Made by a program: the position numbers and the translations under genes. Positions 34,514 to 43,813 of a stretch of 64,000 bases of DNA are shown here, piece by piece. The stretch is from positions 1,798,001 through 1,862,000 of the forward strand of contig JAVSMN010000001.1 in the NCBI GenBank assembly GCA_032027205.1. Reading direction: 5' to 3'. Every line of letters starts with the position of its first letter. The first letter of the stretch is position 1. The notes under the pieces were generated by a model that did no database searches, was not told the origin of the DNA, and saw nothing but the letters and a program-made list of their open reading frames with translations. The stretch comes from Zeimonas sp032027205 (GTDB lineage: Bacteria; Pseudomonadota; Gammaproteobacteria; Burkholderiales; Burkholderiaceae_E).

Positions 34514-37500
34514 TGGATGTCCACACCGAGATCCGTTTTGAGGAGGCGATCGAGCAACACCTGCTCTCGAAAGCCGGTGGCTACGCCAAGGGCGACGCTA
34601 AGGCCTTTGATGCACGGCAGGGCCTCTTCCCCAATGACGTGGTCTCGTTCATTCAGGCCACGCAGCAGTCGGCGTGGAAAGCCATCGCTTCGTACCACGG
34701 CGCCAACGCCGGCCAAGCCGTCCTCGATGACCTCGCCAAGGCGCTGTCGAGTCCGGCGATCGGCCTGATTCACGTCCTGAGGCAGGGCTTCACCTGCTTC
34801 GGTAAGACGTTGCGGGTTGCCTACTTTGCTCCGGCCAACCTGATGAACCCGGAGAATGCGAAGCAGTACGCCGCGAACCGGCTGACAGTGACTCGGCAGG
34901 TCTGCTTTTCAGATAAGAACGGAAAGCTGTCGATCGACGTTGTACTGGCGCTGAACGGCCTGCCGGTGGCCACCTTGGAGTTGAAGAACCCCCTGACGCA
35001 CCAGAACGTCCACGACGCGATGCGTCAGTACCGGAACGACCGCGACCCACGTGAGCCGCTGCTGCGCTTCAAGGAGCGAGCACTAGTGCACTTCGCGGTC
35101 GACCCCGACCTCGTCTACATGACGACGAAGCTCGACGGCAAGGCGACCCGGTTCCTGCCTTTCAACCGAGGCGACGCCGGCGGCGCCGGCAACGCTCCCA
35201 ACCCTAACGGCTACCGCACCGCTTATCTCTGGGAGGATGTCCTGAAGCGCGACTCGCTGCTCGACATCCTAGGCCGCTTCATTCAGCTGGAAAAGATCGA
35301 ACGAGACGTGTTGATCCGCAAAGGTGGCAAGGAGACAGTCCAGAAGATCCGCAAAGAGAGCGTGATCTTCCCGCGCTTCCATCAGTTGGACGCCGTGCGC
35401 AAGCTAACAGGGGCCGCCTACAGGCAGGGGACGGGCCACAACTACCTCGTGCAGCACTCCGCCGGCAGCGGCAAAAGTAATACGATCGCGTGGCTCGCGC
35501 ACCGGCTCAGCACCCTGCACGACGAGAAGGACACCAAGGTCTTCGACTCGGTCATCGTGATCACCGACCGGCGGGTCCTCGACCGTCAACTGCAGGACAC
35601 GGTCTACCAGTTCGAGCACAAGGGCGGCGTCGTCAAGAAGATCGACGAGGACTCGGCGCAGCTCGCCAACGCGCTGATCGACCGCACGCCGATCATCATC
35701 ACCACCCTGCAGAAGTTTCCATTTGTGACGGAGAAGATCGGCACGCTGCCATCGCAGCGCTACGCGGTGATCGTGGACGAGGCACACAGCTCCCAGTCCG
35801 GCGAGCAGGCCGGCGAGCTCAAGCGGATTCTCAACGACGCCGCGCTACGAGCCAAGGCCAAGGCGCTGGCGCAGGAAGAAGGCAACAGCGAGGACAACTC
35901 GGACAACGAGGCGATGCTGCTCACGATGCTCTCGCGAGGCCGCCAGCAAAACATCAGCTTCTTCGCCTTCACCGCGACGCCCAAGTTCAAGACGCTGAAG
36001 ATCTTCGACGAGGCGGGCCCGAGCGGCAGAGCGCCCTTTCACCTGTACACGATGCGCCAGGCGATCGAGGAAGGCTTCATCCTCGACGTTCTGCGCAACT
36101 ACACGACGTACAAGGCGTACTACAAGCTCATCGAGACGGCCACCGAGGACCCGCTGGTCGAGAAGAAGGAGGCCGCCAAGGCGCTCGCGCGCTTCCTGCG
36201 CCACCACCCGCACAACCTCGCCAGCAAGGTCGAGGTGATGGTCGAGCACTTCCGCGCGCACGCCCGGCACAAGATCGGCGGCCGCGCCAAAGCAATGGTC
36301 GTCACCGACTCGCGCCTCGCGGCCGTGCGCTACAAGCAGGCCTTCGACAAGTACATCAAGGACAAGGACTACAGGGACATCCGGACGCTGGTGGCGTTCT
36401 CCGGCGTTGTTGAGGATCCTGACTTCAAGGGCCAGACCTACTCCGAGCAAGGGATGAACAGCATCCCGGAGAGCCAGCTCGCCGAGCGGTTCGAGACCGA
36501 GGAGTACCAAGTATTGATCGTGGCGGAGAAGTACCAGACGGGCTTCGACCAGCCGCTCCTGCACAGCATGTACGTCGACAAGCGCCTGGACGGCGTGCAA
36601 GCGGTGCAGACGCTGTCGCGGCTGAACCGAATTCACGCCGGCAAGGAAGACACCTTCGTCCTCGACTTCTACAACGAGCGCGAGGACATCTTCCGGGCCT
36701 TCAAACCCTACTACGAGGCAACGGCGATCGAGGAGGAGATCGATGCCCACAAGCTCTACGAGCTCAAGGCCAAGTTAGACGGCGCCCGGGTCTATTTCGA
36801 AGTCGACGTGGCGACGCTGTGCACAGTGTTCTTTAACGGCGGCGAGGATGCCGGAATCCACGCCAAGCTCTACAAGCTGCTTGACCCGGTGGTGGAGCGG
36901 TTCAAGGCGCTGGAGGAGACCGAGCAGGACGATTTTCGAGGATGGCTGCAGAGCTTCCGAAACCTGTATGGGTTCCTGTCGCAGGTGATCCCCTATCAGG
37001 ACTCGGCGCTTGAAGCGCTGCACACCTACCTGCGGTTCTTGGGCGCGAAGCTGCCCTTGCCCCTACGCGGCAAGCCGCTCGAGATCGACGACGATGTGCA
37101 GCTGAAGTTCTATCGCCTTCAGAAGATCGCCGAGGGCCAGATTTCGCTCGCGGAGGGTGATGCTCCGGGCTTGCGCGGGCCGTCAGAGGTTGGCGGCCGC
37201 CGGAGCGAGCCCGAGCAGGTCGCCCTATCTTCGCTAATAGAGCAACTGAACGAACGCTTCGGCACGGACTTCCGACCAGCGGACCAGCTCTTCTTCGACC
37301 AGATTGAGGCCGACGCGGTCGATCGGGAGGACATCCAGGAGGCTGCCATAGCCAATTCGATCGATAACTTTCGACTCCTGTTCGAAAAGGAGCTCGAAGG
37401 ACTCTTCGTCGACCGTATGGAGGGCAACGACGAGATCTTCCGCCGTGTCATGCAGGACGAGCAGTTCCGCGCGGCGGCAAGCGCGTACTTGATTAACAAG

Positions 37501-37542
37501 GTCTATGAGAAGGCCCGCAGTAGTGGTCCACCAAGAGAGTAG
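34513..37542 (+). CDS. hsdR: Type I restriction endonuclease subunit
   Basis: A 1009-residue motor-nuclease. The N-terminal nuclease domain has Asp142 and the Glu156-Leu-Lys158 signature (VATLELKNP). The translocase has Walker A AGSGKS (317-322), a DEAH box (422-425), SFFAFTATP (motif III) and later EKYQTGFDQP and QTLSRLNR (motifs V and VI). It cleaves unmodified DNA after ATP-driven translocation. The start at 34513 (not 34432) follows directly on the hsdS stop. All key motifs are intact, so the system looks functional. Confidence 0.93.
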   Translation: MDVHTEIRFEEAIEQHLLSKAGGYAKGDAKAFDARQGLFPNDVVSFIQATQQSAWKAIASYHGANAGQAVLDDLAKALSSPAIGLIHVLRQGFTCFGKTLRVAYFAPANLMNPENAKQYAANRLTVTRQVCFSDKNGKLSIDVVLALNGLPVATLELKNPLTHQNVHDAMRQYRNDRDPREPLLRFKERALVHFAVDPDLVYMTTKLDGKATRFLPFNRGDAGGAGNAPNPNGYRTAYLWEDVLKRDSLLDILGRFIQLEKIERDVLIRKGGKETVQKIRKESVIFPRFHQLDAVRKLTGAAYRQGTGHNYLVQHSAGSGKSNTIAWLAHRLSTLHDEKDTKVFDSVIVITDRRVLDRQLQDTVYQFEHKGGVVKKIDEDSAQLANALIDRTPIIITTLQKFPFVTEKIGTLPSQRYAVIVDEAHSSQSGEQAGELKRILNDAALRAKAKALAQEEGNSEDNSDNEAMLLTMLSRGRQQNISFFAFTATPKFKTLKIFDEAGPSGRAPFHLYTMRQAIEEGFILDVLRNYTTYKAYYKLIETATEDPLVEKKEAAKALARFLRHHPHNLASKVEVMVEHFRAHARHKIGGRAKAMVVTDSRLAAVRYKQAFDKYIKDKDYRDIRTLVAFSGVVEDPDFKGQTYSEQGMNSIPESQLAERFETEEYQVLIVAEKYQTGFDQPLLHSMYVDKRLDGVQAVQTLSRLNRIHAGKEDTFVLDFYNEREDIFRAFKPYYEATAIEEEIDAHKLYELKAKLDGARVYFEVDVATLCTVFFNGGEDAGIHAKLYKLLDPVVERFKALEETEQDDFRGWLQSFRNLYGFLSQVIPYQDSALEALHTYLRFLGAKLPLPLRGKPLEIDDDVQLKFYRLQKIAEGQISLAEGDAPGLRGPSEVGGRRSEPEQVALSSLIEQLNERFGTDFRPADQLFFDQIEADAVDREDIQEAAIANSIDNFRLLFEKELEGLFVDRMEGNDEIFRRVMQDEQFRAAASAYLINKVYEKARSSGPPRE

Positions 37543-37872
37543 GCGAAGCGCGCGAGTCGAACGAATGCATCCCGACTTGACTCGCAAGTCGAATGCCGCC
37601 GTCAGTCCGCGTTGGGACGCGTAGACAAGATGATGTGCGGCTCACGCAGCTTCGCTGCACTCACATGTGCTTTGCCGCGTGGCATTTAGGTGTTGGTCAA
37701 TTGTGTGACGATGCAGAACCTTCGCTGCCCTAAGCGTCGCGTGGGCAGATGCGCAGGTCGTACCTTCCTAACCCCCATAACTCATCGAGGCTGTTCTCGG
37801 CGTCCGCCCGGTCTCGATACGCCGACCGAGCGTGCGCACTTCGTAGCCATTCAAAGGCCGGCAAAAGACCGC

Positions 37873-38255
37873 CTACAAGCTTTGAGCGCCGTCCCAAATG
37901 ACTACGAACGCGTCAGCTTTTAGCCTCGCTGTTTCGGAATCAACTCGGACAATCGAAGCCGGCGAGCGGGATGCGAATGCGTTGAGGGATTGCGTCAGCG
38001 TCCACACGTCCCGACCGTCTACCAAAATCAATCGGTCATGCAAGGTCCGGTCCGGGGCCAGTCTCGCTTCCACCGGGTTATAGACACAGTTCTTTGCCTG
38101 CCTCTTCTGTTAATGTCTCCGATCTTTTGGCCGGAGATCAATATCGGTTCGACGTCGACCTTCGGCAAGATTACTGCGTGCGGCAGTAAATGAACGTCGT
38201 GAAGTAGCCCCCTGATGATCACCGCGTCGATCGCACCAATTGCTCCGTGACGCAC
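37873..38255 (-). pseudogene. Decayed gene with phospholipase-D-like C-terminus
   Basis: Two overlapping minus-strand frames (38028-38255 and 37873-38073) look like one protein broken by a frameshift. The first contains VDVEPILISGQKIGDI. The second contains LHDRLILVDGRDVWTLTQSLNAFA, a motif like the HxK(R)x4D segment of PLD-type phosphodiesterases. The 5' part is replaced by an IS3 remnant. Clearly non-functional; the family call is tentative. Confidence 0.45.
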
Positions 38256-38329
38256 GGTCGCGATCGGCCGAAACGATCGGTCACGCTCGCCGAAATACGC
38301 AGCCTCGTTCGCCCGTTGTGCCGCATTCG

Positions 38330-38678
38330 TGCGCTACGCCGATGACGTCACACACCGTCATAAACTGCGTCCCCTTCAGGATTTCGGTTCTCGAGTGGCT
38401 TCTCGCCGAGCAGCCGCTTCGGCCCGCGGATCTGACGACGTGTCGCGTCCGGCTCCATGGCAGGAACCATGGCTCCGCCGGCGCCAAGCACAGTGAGCGC
38501 GTCGTCCTTCTCGAGCCTGCGCAAGTGGAACTACTAGTTCGTCACGCTGTGCCGGCAGCGCGAGCGAGACGGACATTTCGTGCTCGTACGTCTCGCGGAC
38601 CATCGCCAACTTCTCAGAGGCCGCCCATAGCCTGCGGCGCTGCAGGGCAAGACACTTCGACCTAGTTGTTCTTCGCAT
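38330..38678 (-). mobile_element. IS3-family (IS2-like) orfA remnant
   Basis: Minus-strand coding remnants spread over two frames. WAASEKLAMVRETYEHEMSVSL matches the helix-turn-helix N-terminus of IS2-type OrfA. After a frame change, QLFHLRRLEKDDALTVLGAG and GPKRLLGEKPLEN match its leucine-zipper end. The start of an orfB-like frame (TVCDVIGVA) follows. Frameshifts and the missing transposase make it inactive. It sits between hsdR and the alarmone operon. Confidence 0.6.
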
Positions 38679-38804
38679 TAGTCATCACGCGGTTCTTTGC
38701 CTCCCTATTAGGTTAAGACAGAACAGTGTCCTGAGATTCAAGGGCTATTTTGATCTGGGCGACCGACCTATCATCGCCTTGGGGAATCTACTGGGGACTG
38801 CCAA

Positions 38805-39817
38805 ATGTCGGTGAAGAAGATTTTCAGCTTCCTAACCTATCCGAAGAAGAACCACGCTGGGGAGGCCGCAGTGAGCGGCACACAGATATCCCTGGATGAA
38901 GGCAAGCTGTGCAAGATGCTCAAAGACATCTTCGACGGATCGGGCGAGGACTGCAATGTCCCCGTCATGTTCGTTTCGGACGGTGAGACGCAGGAGAACA
39001 TCGTCCGCTCCGAGCTCCTGGCGCTTCTCGCCAAGCCCAGCGTCGCTACAGCCGTGCCGTTGGCGAAGAGCTGCAAAGCGCGACCTCGGGTACGTCGGGA
39101 ATGGGACTGCTATTCATCTGCATAGGCAAGGATGGCGAGAGCGACACGCGGGTGGTAATTTCGCGCTTTCCTGCCGACGAGGGGGTCGTGGCCGAGAAGA
39201 GCAGAGAGCGGCTCACTGTTCAATTTGTCGAGCAGGTGTTTCTAAAGAGCGCTAACTCATACAAGTCAGCCACGTACCTTTCCGACGGAAGGCCCAACCA
39301 GATCTGCAAGGGCCATGTGGTGGATAAGCAGATCAACCACGGGAGCAAAGCCGTCGCCGATTACTGGATCGTCGACTTCCTGCGCTCGGAGTTATCGACG
39401 ACTGCCGCACAGGGCACCAAGCGGCTAGCGAAGGCCGTCAAGTCGGCGATCCAAGCCACAGCGGACATTGGCATCAAGGCGCAGCTCACCTCCGCGGCTC
39501 AGTTGGCCGTAAATCTTCCGAAGAAGGCGATGACGATCTCCGACTTCTGCGATAGTTTTCATCTGTCGGAGCCTGCCAAACGGGCGATCCTGTCGAACGT
39601 CAGTCCTCAGCGCCTGGTGCACGAGAAATTTCGCTTTGATGTGAGTGAGTTCGCGAAGCATCTCGCCTACAAGCAAGTGGAGCTGGACTTCGGGGCGGTG
39701 ATGACAGCCCCAGCCGAGAGGTTCGACGAGTGCTTCAAGGCGACGCGGCGTACGGAGGAAACGGAGTTCCTCGCTGTTGGACATGTCGTCGACGAGAAGC
39801 TTAAGAGTACGAAATGA
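38805..39817 (+). pseudogene. Frameshifted partner gene of the alarmone synthetase
   Basis: Two frames make one protein. 38805 onward (MSVKKIFSFLTYPKK ... ELLALLAKPSV) must switch by -1 near 39040-39060 to continue as SRAVGEELQSATSGTSGMGLLFICIGKDGE, open to 39817. The joined product would be about 337 residues. Its downstream part (LLFICIGKDG, VADYWIVDFL, VHEKFRFDVSEFAKHL) loosely recalls 37-kDa nucleoid-associated NdpA-like proteins, but this is weak. No slippery heptamer is visible, so mutation or base-calling error is likelier than programmed shifting. The stop overlaps the next start by ATGA. Confidence 0.55.
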
Positions 39818-40437
39818 CGGACGACGAACTCCTCACCGAATACAAAGCGCGTCATACCGCGATGTTGGCTCCGCTTGCGGGGAGGCTCCAGGCGCATATC
39901 CAGGAGTTGCTTGCCAAGACGCAGCGCATCGATAGAGTTTCAGCGCGCGCCAAAAGCCCTGAGCGATTCATCGGTAAGGCTAAAAGATTGACCGCCGAGG
40001 GGGCACGCAAGTACGAGCATCCTTTCGAGCAAATCCAGGATCTAGTCGGTGCTCGCGTCATCGTCTTCTACAAACAAGACGTGGAGGCGGTCAGGGAGGT
40101 GCTAAACCGCTACTTCCGGAGGATCGAAAGCAGGAATCTCGTGCCCGATTCCGTGAATCAGTTCGGATATGTTGGGAGGCACTTGATCCTGGCGATCCCG
40201 GAAGACGTGGTCGACGACGATGCCGACCACGCCAAGACGCCTCAGTTCTTCGAACTGCAAGTGAAGACGTTGTTTCAACACGCTTGGAGCGAGGCTGAGC
40301 ATGACTTGGCGTACAAGGCGTCCGAGCCGCCTTCCGCCCATCAACGGCGGCAGATCGCGTTCACCGCGGCTCAGGCTTGGGGGGCCGATGAGATCTTCGA
40401 GCAGCTCCACACGGAGCTCGGCCCGCGAGCCAGCTAA
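39814..40437 (+). CDS. Small alarmone synthetase, RelA/SpoT synthetase domain only
   Basis: 207 residues made essentially of one RelA/SpoT (p)ppGpp synthetase domain, without an HD hydrolase or regulatory tail. Motifs are all present: KSPERFIGKAKR (nucleotide-binding basic loop), QDLVGARVIVF (Asp76), FGYVGRH (118-123) and FELQVKTLFQHAWSEAEHDLAYK (147-168). Small synthetases of this type either make alarmones or, as toxSAS toxins, pyrophosphorylate tRNA or make toxic nucleotides. Its 4-nt overlap with a dedicated upstream gene on a defence-rich island favours a toxin or phage-defence role; that is inference. Confidence 0.85.
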   Translation: MTDDELLTEYKARHTAMLAPLAGRLQAHIQELLAKTQRIDRVSARAKSPERFIGKAKRLTAEGARKYEHPFEQIQDLVGARVIVFYKQDVEAVREVLNRYFRRIESRNLVPDSVNQFGYVGRHLILAIPEDVVDDDADHAKTPQFFELQVKTLFQHAWSEAEHDLAYKASEPPSAHQRRQIAFTAAQAWGADEIFEQLHTELGPRAS

Positions 40438-40656
40438 CGCCGATTGGGATCGGAGCCTGCAGGGCCGCGAGATATTCGAGCGGCGGAACTCTGCGATCGA
40501 CATGACAGCTGGGTCAATATCTCTCTGGTGCCCGATGACGCGAAAAGGGAGGCCGGTCAGCTGGTCGCTATTCTCTACTTCACGCTCCGCGTGAACCTTA
40601 TGCGAGAAGCAATTCGGCGCAAAACGGCCGTTTACTATATCAAGCGAGCAAGCGCA

Positions 40657-41337
40657 ATGTCGGGGAGAGACGCGGTGATATCAGGGCAATGGCAGGCGGC
40701 GCTAAGTACGCGCGCACTGGATGCGGCATTAACCGCGTGCATGCATGTGGAACGTGAAGAGCGCGACGGCGTAACAATCTACCCGCCGCGCGCGCAGCGC
40801 TTCGCGGCGCTGCAAACGCTCGCACCGGCAGCAGTGCGAGTCGTGATTCTCGGGCAGGATCCCTACCACGGTCCGGGACAGGCGCACGGCTTTTCGTTTT
40901 CGGTCCTGTCTCCGTGTCCGGCGCCGCGTTCGCTAGAAAACATCTTTCAGGAACTCAAGACGGACTTGGGAATTGTACGAACTCGCGGCGATCTTTCTGA
41001 TTGGGCTGCCCAAGGCGCGCTCCTGCTGAACACGCTCCTGAGCGTACGCGCCGGGACCCCCTTGTCGCACGCGGCAATCGGGTGGGAGACGTTCACCGAT
41101 GATGTCGTTCGCGCGGTGAGCCAAAGCGCGCCCGTCTGCGCGTTCCTGCTATGGGGAAAGCACGCCCGCTCTCGTGCGCCCCTAATCGACAGCAAGCGCC
41201 ACCTCCGGTTGGAGTCACCGCACCCATCGCCTTTGTCCGCCTACAGGGGTTTCTACGGTTCCAAGCCGTTTTCGCGAGCGAACGCGTTCCTTGTAAAACA
41301 TGGGCTTGAGCCCTTCCAGTGGGGCGATCCGCAATAG
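40657..41337 (+). CDS. ung: Uracil-DNA glycosylase, family 1
   Basis: A 226-residue enzyme that removes uracil from DNA. The catalytic water-activating loop GQDPYHG (66-72, Asp68) and the His loop HPSPLSAYRGFYG (189-201) are intact. NTLLSVRAGTPLSH and LLWGKHARSR complete the family pattern. The frame is open upstream to 40444, but the ATG at 40657 gives the usual family length. A chromosomal ung is expected elsewhere, so this copy on a mobile island is probably cargo. It follows the alarmone gene by 219 nt. Confidence 0.92.
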   Translation: MSGRDAVISGQWQAALSTRALDAALTACMHVEREERDGVTIYPPRAQRFAALQTLAPAAVRVVILGQDPYHGPGQAHGFSFSVLSPCPAPRSLENIFQELKTDLGIVRTRGDLSDWAAQGALLLNTLLSVRAGTPLSHAAIGWETFTDDVVRAVSQSAPVCAFLLWGKHARSRAPLIDSKRHLRLESPHPSPLSAYRGFYGSKPFSRANAFLVKHGLEPFQWGDPQ

Positions 41338-41414
41338 GGCGTCATGTCGGCTTCGACGCAATCCGACACATCGATGCATACCGACCACTTTGAGAAGATC
41401 AAGGACGCCTTGGG

Positions 41415-41812
41415 ATGCAATCGCTCCAGGTGCTGCTAGCTATCGACTTGCACGAGTGCATCGCCGAGGGGCTGCCCAGATCGGCTGCAGTGCACCTCGT
41501 TCACGGATTGCTGGCGCTGCCGCGCGAAGACAGCCTGCGAGCGCTAAACGTTTCGCGCCGTACCTGAATCGCTTCCTGGCGGAGCCCGGCAAGCCGCTGG
41601 ACGTTGATCACAGCGCCCGTTTGTGGAGCATGGCCGAGATCGTCACCAAGGCACAGGAGGTGCTTGGCACCCGCGAGCAAGTGCAGGCCAGACTCATGCG
41701 TCCGGCGCTGGGGCTGGACTCGCGCCGTCCGATCGACCTGATGTCCACGTCGCAGGGTTCCGATCTCGCCAAGACGCTGCTCGGGCGCATGGAGCATCGG
41801 GTCTATTTTTGA
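41415..41812 (+). pseudogene. DUF2384 (MbcA/ParS/Xre) antitoxin-like, frameshifted
   Basis: A start at 41415 reads MQSLQVLLAIDLHECIAEGLP and continues to VSRRT, then stops. The remaining fold (HSARLWSMAEIVTKAQEVLG, RPIDLMSTSQGSDLAKTLLGRMEHRVYF, to 41812) continues in another frame. That end is the toxin-binding domain found in Xre-type antitoxins of RES toxins. No RES toxin is seen next to it. It is a decayed antitoxin. Confidence 0.55.
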
Positions 41813-42013
41813 GGTTTTCCCCCTTAGTCGGCGGCACCACTAAGGGATCACCGCGTTGCCCAGAGGGGTGGCGGATATGAGCGATAGCCCTCCCGACGAT
41901 GTGCACGGGAGGCGGCGGTACCGCATTCAGGAACGCAGCACTCTCTCGGCCGTGAAGCGCCAGGCGATGAAGGGGGTAGCATCACCGGGTCAACGAGCTC
42001 ACGGGAGTTCGCC

Positions 42014-42688
42014 ATGAGTAGACCCGACGCGCGGCCGATCATCGGAGATGTCTTGACGTTTATAGCCTGCGATTCGCAGGCCGTTAATGGGCGAGCTGGC
42101 GCCCATACGTTCTTGCTTGAAGTCCGGGGCGAAGCCGCATCTCAAGTGCTGCGCGCCTCGATCCCTATGCTGGATCGGTTGCTTGTTGAGAAGACCGCCC
42201 AAGTGCGCGAACGGCGCCTGGAGGTAATGGTCCACTTCATGACGGAACAGCTGCTCGCGCTTAATCCCGTGGAGACCGACATGGCGCAGCGCTTGGCTGC
42301 GCGACATGTGCGGGTCCTGAACGAGTTCGGCTACTACAGCGCCGAAGAGCTCGCTCGCGAAAACGACTCCAAGGCCGCCAGCCGGACTGCCCTAGCGGAC
42401 AACTGGCGCAAGCGTCGACAAATCTTTGCTGTTGCGCACCCGAACAAGCCTTCGCACGCACCGGATGTCTATCCCGCTTTCCAGTTCGAGGATTACCGGC
42501 CGATCAAGGCAGTGAAAGCAGTGCTACACGCTTTTGGTGCGGACAAGCGCCCTTGGAAGATCGCTCTGTGGTTCACCTCGAACAACGGATGGTTGCCCAA
42601 CAGCGCGCGACCTGTTGATCTGCTAGTTTCCGATCCGCAGGCCGTTATCGAAGCTGCGCGACGCGATGCAGTTGAGAGCTCGGCGTGA
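42014..42688 (+). CDS. Conserved protein of unknown function
   Basis: A 224-residue intact ORF with a GGGAG ribosome-binding site. It has no transmembrane segment. The second half (ADNWRKRRQIFAVAHPN, VYPAFQFEDYRPIKAVKAVLHAFG, KIALWFTSNNGWLP, PVDLLVSDPQAVIEAAR) resembles proteins seen with DUF2384-type antitoxins, where a similar pattern forms the C-terminal partner-binding part. It is preceded by a decayed DUF2384 gene, which fits a toxin-antitoxin setting. No catalytic motif is visible. Confidence 0.6.
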   Translation: MSRPDARPIIGDVLTFIACDSQAVNGRAGAHTFLLEVRGEAASQVLRASIPMLDRLLVEKTAQVRERRLEVMVHFMTEQLLALNPVETDMAQRLAARHVRVLNEFGYYSAEELARENDSKAASRTALADNWRKRRQIFAVAHPNKPSHAPDVYPAFQFEDYRPIKAVKAVLHAFGADKRPWKIALWFTSNNGWLPNSARPVDLLVSDPQAVIEAARRDAVESSA

Positions 42689-43002
42689 GTTGCTGCACTC
42701 GAGCCACCGATCCGACCCCTCTTTGACACTGGACTTTCGAACCCGCGTTCGAAGTGGGAACCCCGATCAACTTTCAGGCTTCCATGAAGCTCGCTTGAAG
42801 CGCTCGCCTACTCTGCAGGCCCACTGATAATAGGCTATTCGAGTCGTTCAACGGTCGGACGCCTGATCGTCACCGAGTTCGAATCGATTGCCCGTGCGCA
42901 TCAAACCCGATCAAGTCGAATCCGTTCTTCGGAAGGCGAGTCATCCTAGGAAACGAGCCACTCCTCGACCAGCGAATCAGCGAGAAGGGACATGGCTGTA
43001 CG
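42689..43002. other. Gene-free stretch before the integron cassette
   Basis: About 314 bp without a credible ORF, promoter or RNA. It separates the plus-strand gene at 42014 from the minus-strand cassette that ends at 43003. A former cassette neighbour may have been lost here, but no second attC is seen. Confidence 0.4.
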
Positions 43003-43062
43003 GTCTAACGCTCAGCATCTGCGCTGGCGCTCAGCGCAGCCCGCGGCATGCTGTTGTTAGCT
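43003..43062 (-). other. Integron attC-like site at the 3' end of the cassette gene
   Basis: Read on the minus strand it begins AGCTAAC (R'') and ends GTTAGAC (R'). Between them are paired inner arms (CAGCAT with ATGCTG, and CTGCGCT with AGCGCAG around a short loop), with unpaired bases in the 3' arm. A 60-bp imperfect hairpin with these ends is the attC layout. The last residues of the gene at 43005 are encoded inside it, a common cassette feature. Confidence 0.75.
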
Positions 43063-43781
43063 AGTCGCTGATTAGTACACCAGGTGTGAATCCGCTTATT
43101 ACGTGCCTCGATGAAGCGGATTGCGAGCTCCCGGTATGCCAAGTACCCGGCCATACTCTCCGGGATCGGCGACGAGTTGAAGTCATTAAACGGGGCAAAG
43201 AATCTCACGGCCGAGTAGTCGTCGGTCACCAGATCCTGCAGAAGAAAAAACTGCGTGTATCCCTTGAAGTCGCCGAATAGCTGGAAGTAGCCCGTATATC
43301 GCGCCAGCGTGGACCTCAAGGGGCTGTCTTGGTTTCGATAGTGCCGTCGAATACATTCGAGCGTGAGATCAAACCGATCCTTGATTCGCGGGTGAAAACC
43401 GCGTGCGCCGTTGATTGTCATCTTGCCTTCGACGCGGTTTCCTGGGAAGACCATCATTCCTCCAATGGTGTAACCGATCGCCAGGAATGTGCTCAACTCC
43501 TTAGAGATTTGCTCGAAGACGCGCGAAAGGCGAGCCTCCTTCCTAAAGGAAGGGACCACAGCGTCACTCGCCAGCCAAAACTCGCCCAAGTGAGACTTGT
43601 GATGCAGGTAAACGCCGGGCGTCGTCTCTAAGAGGGTGAACACCGCGCCACTCGGCAGAGGCTTGCTCCAGAGCAACCTGTGGCACCGCCGGAGCATGGG
43701 GCTCTGGGCGTCCGGGTCCCTTCCCGGAGGCGTATCCGATCGGAAGTCGAATGCAATGTCGATTTCGGCGCTGTCGTCCAT
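43005..43781 (-). CDS. Integron-cassette gene, probably DUF6994 family
   Basis: A 258-residue cytosolic protein of unknown function. The N-terminus IDIAFDFRSDTPPGRDPDAQSP is followed by LLWSKPLPSGAVF, LGEFWLASDA, GYTIGGMMVFPGNRVEGKMTINGARG, and RFDLTLECIRRHYRNQDSPL. I believe this matches DUF6994, unverified. It starts 38 nt after one attC (43814-43875) and ends inside another (43003-43062). The unit of roughly 817 bp is therefore a typical promoterless gene cassette, with its orientation opposite to its neighbours. Confidence 0.75.
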   Translation of the reverse strand: MDDSAEIDIAFDFRSDTPPGRDPDAQSPMLRRCHRLLWSKPLPSGAVFTLLETTPGVYLHHKSHLGEFWLASDAVVPSFRKEARLSRVFEQISKELSTFLAIGYTIGGMMVFPGNRVEGKMTINGARGFHPRIKDRFDLTLECIRRHYRNQDSPLRSTLARYTGYFQLFGDFKGYTQFFLLQDLVTDDYSAVRFFAPFNDFNSSPIPESMAGYLAYRELAIRFIEARNKRIHTWCTNQRLANNSMPRAALSASADAER

Positions 43782-43813
43782 TTCGGCGCGTTGCCGCGTC
43801 CTCTGCTAGCTCT

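Noticed and set aside
39030..39065. Programmed -1 ribosomal frameshift
   Set aside because: No slippery heptamer or downstream pseudoknot was seen, so a mutation or sequencing error is simpler.
40432..40450. Third attC-like site after the alarmone synthetase
   Set aside because: AGCTAACGCC resembles an attC box, but no matching partner box or hairpin arms occur within the usual distance.
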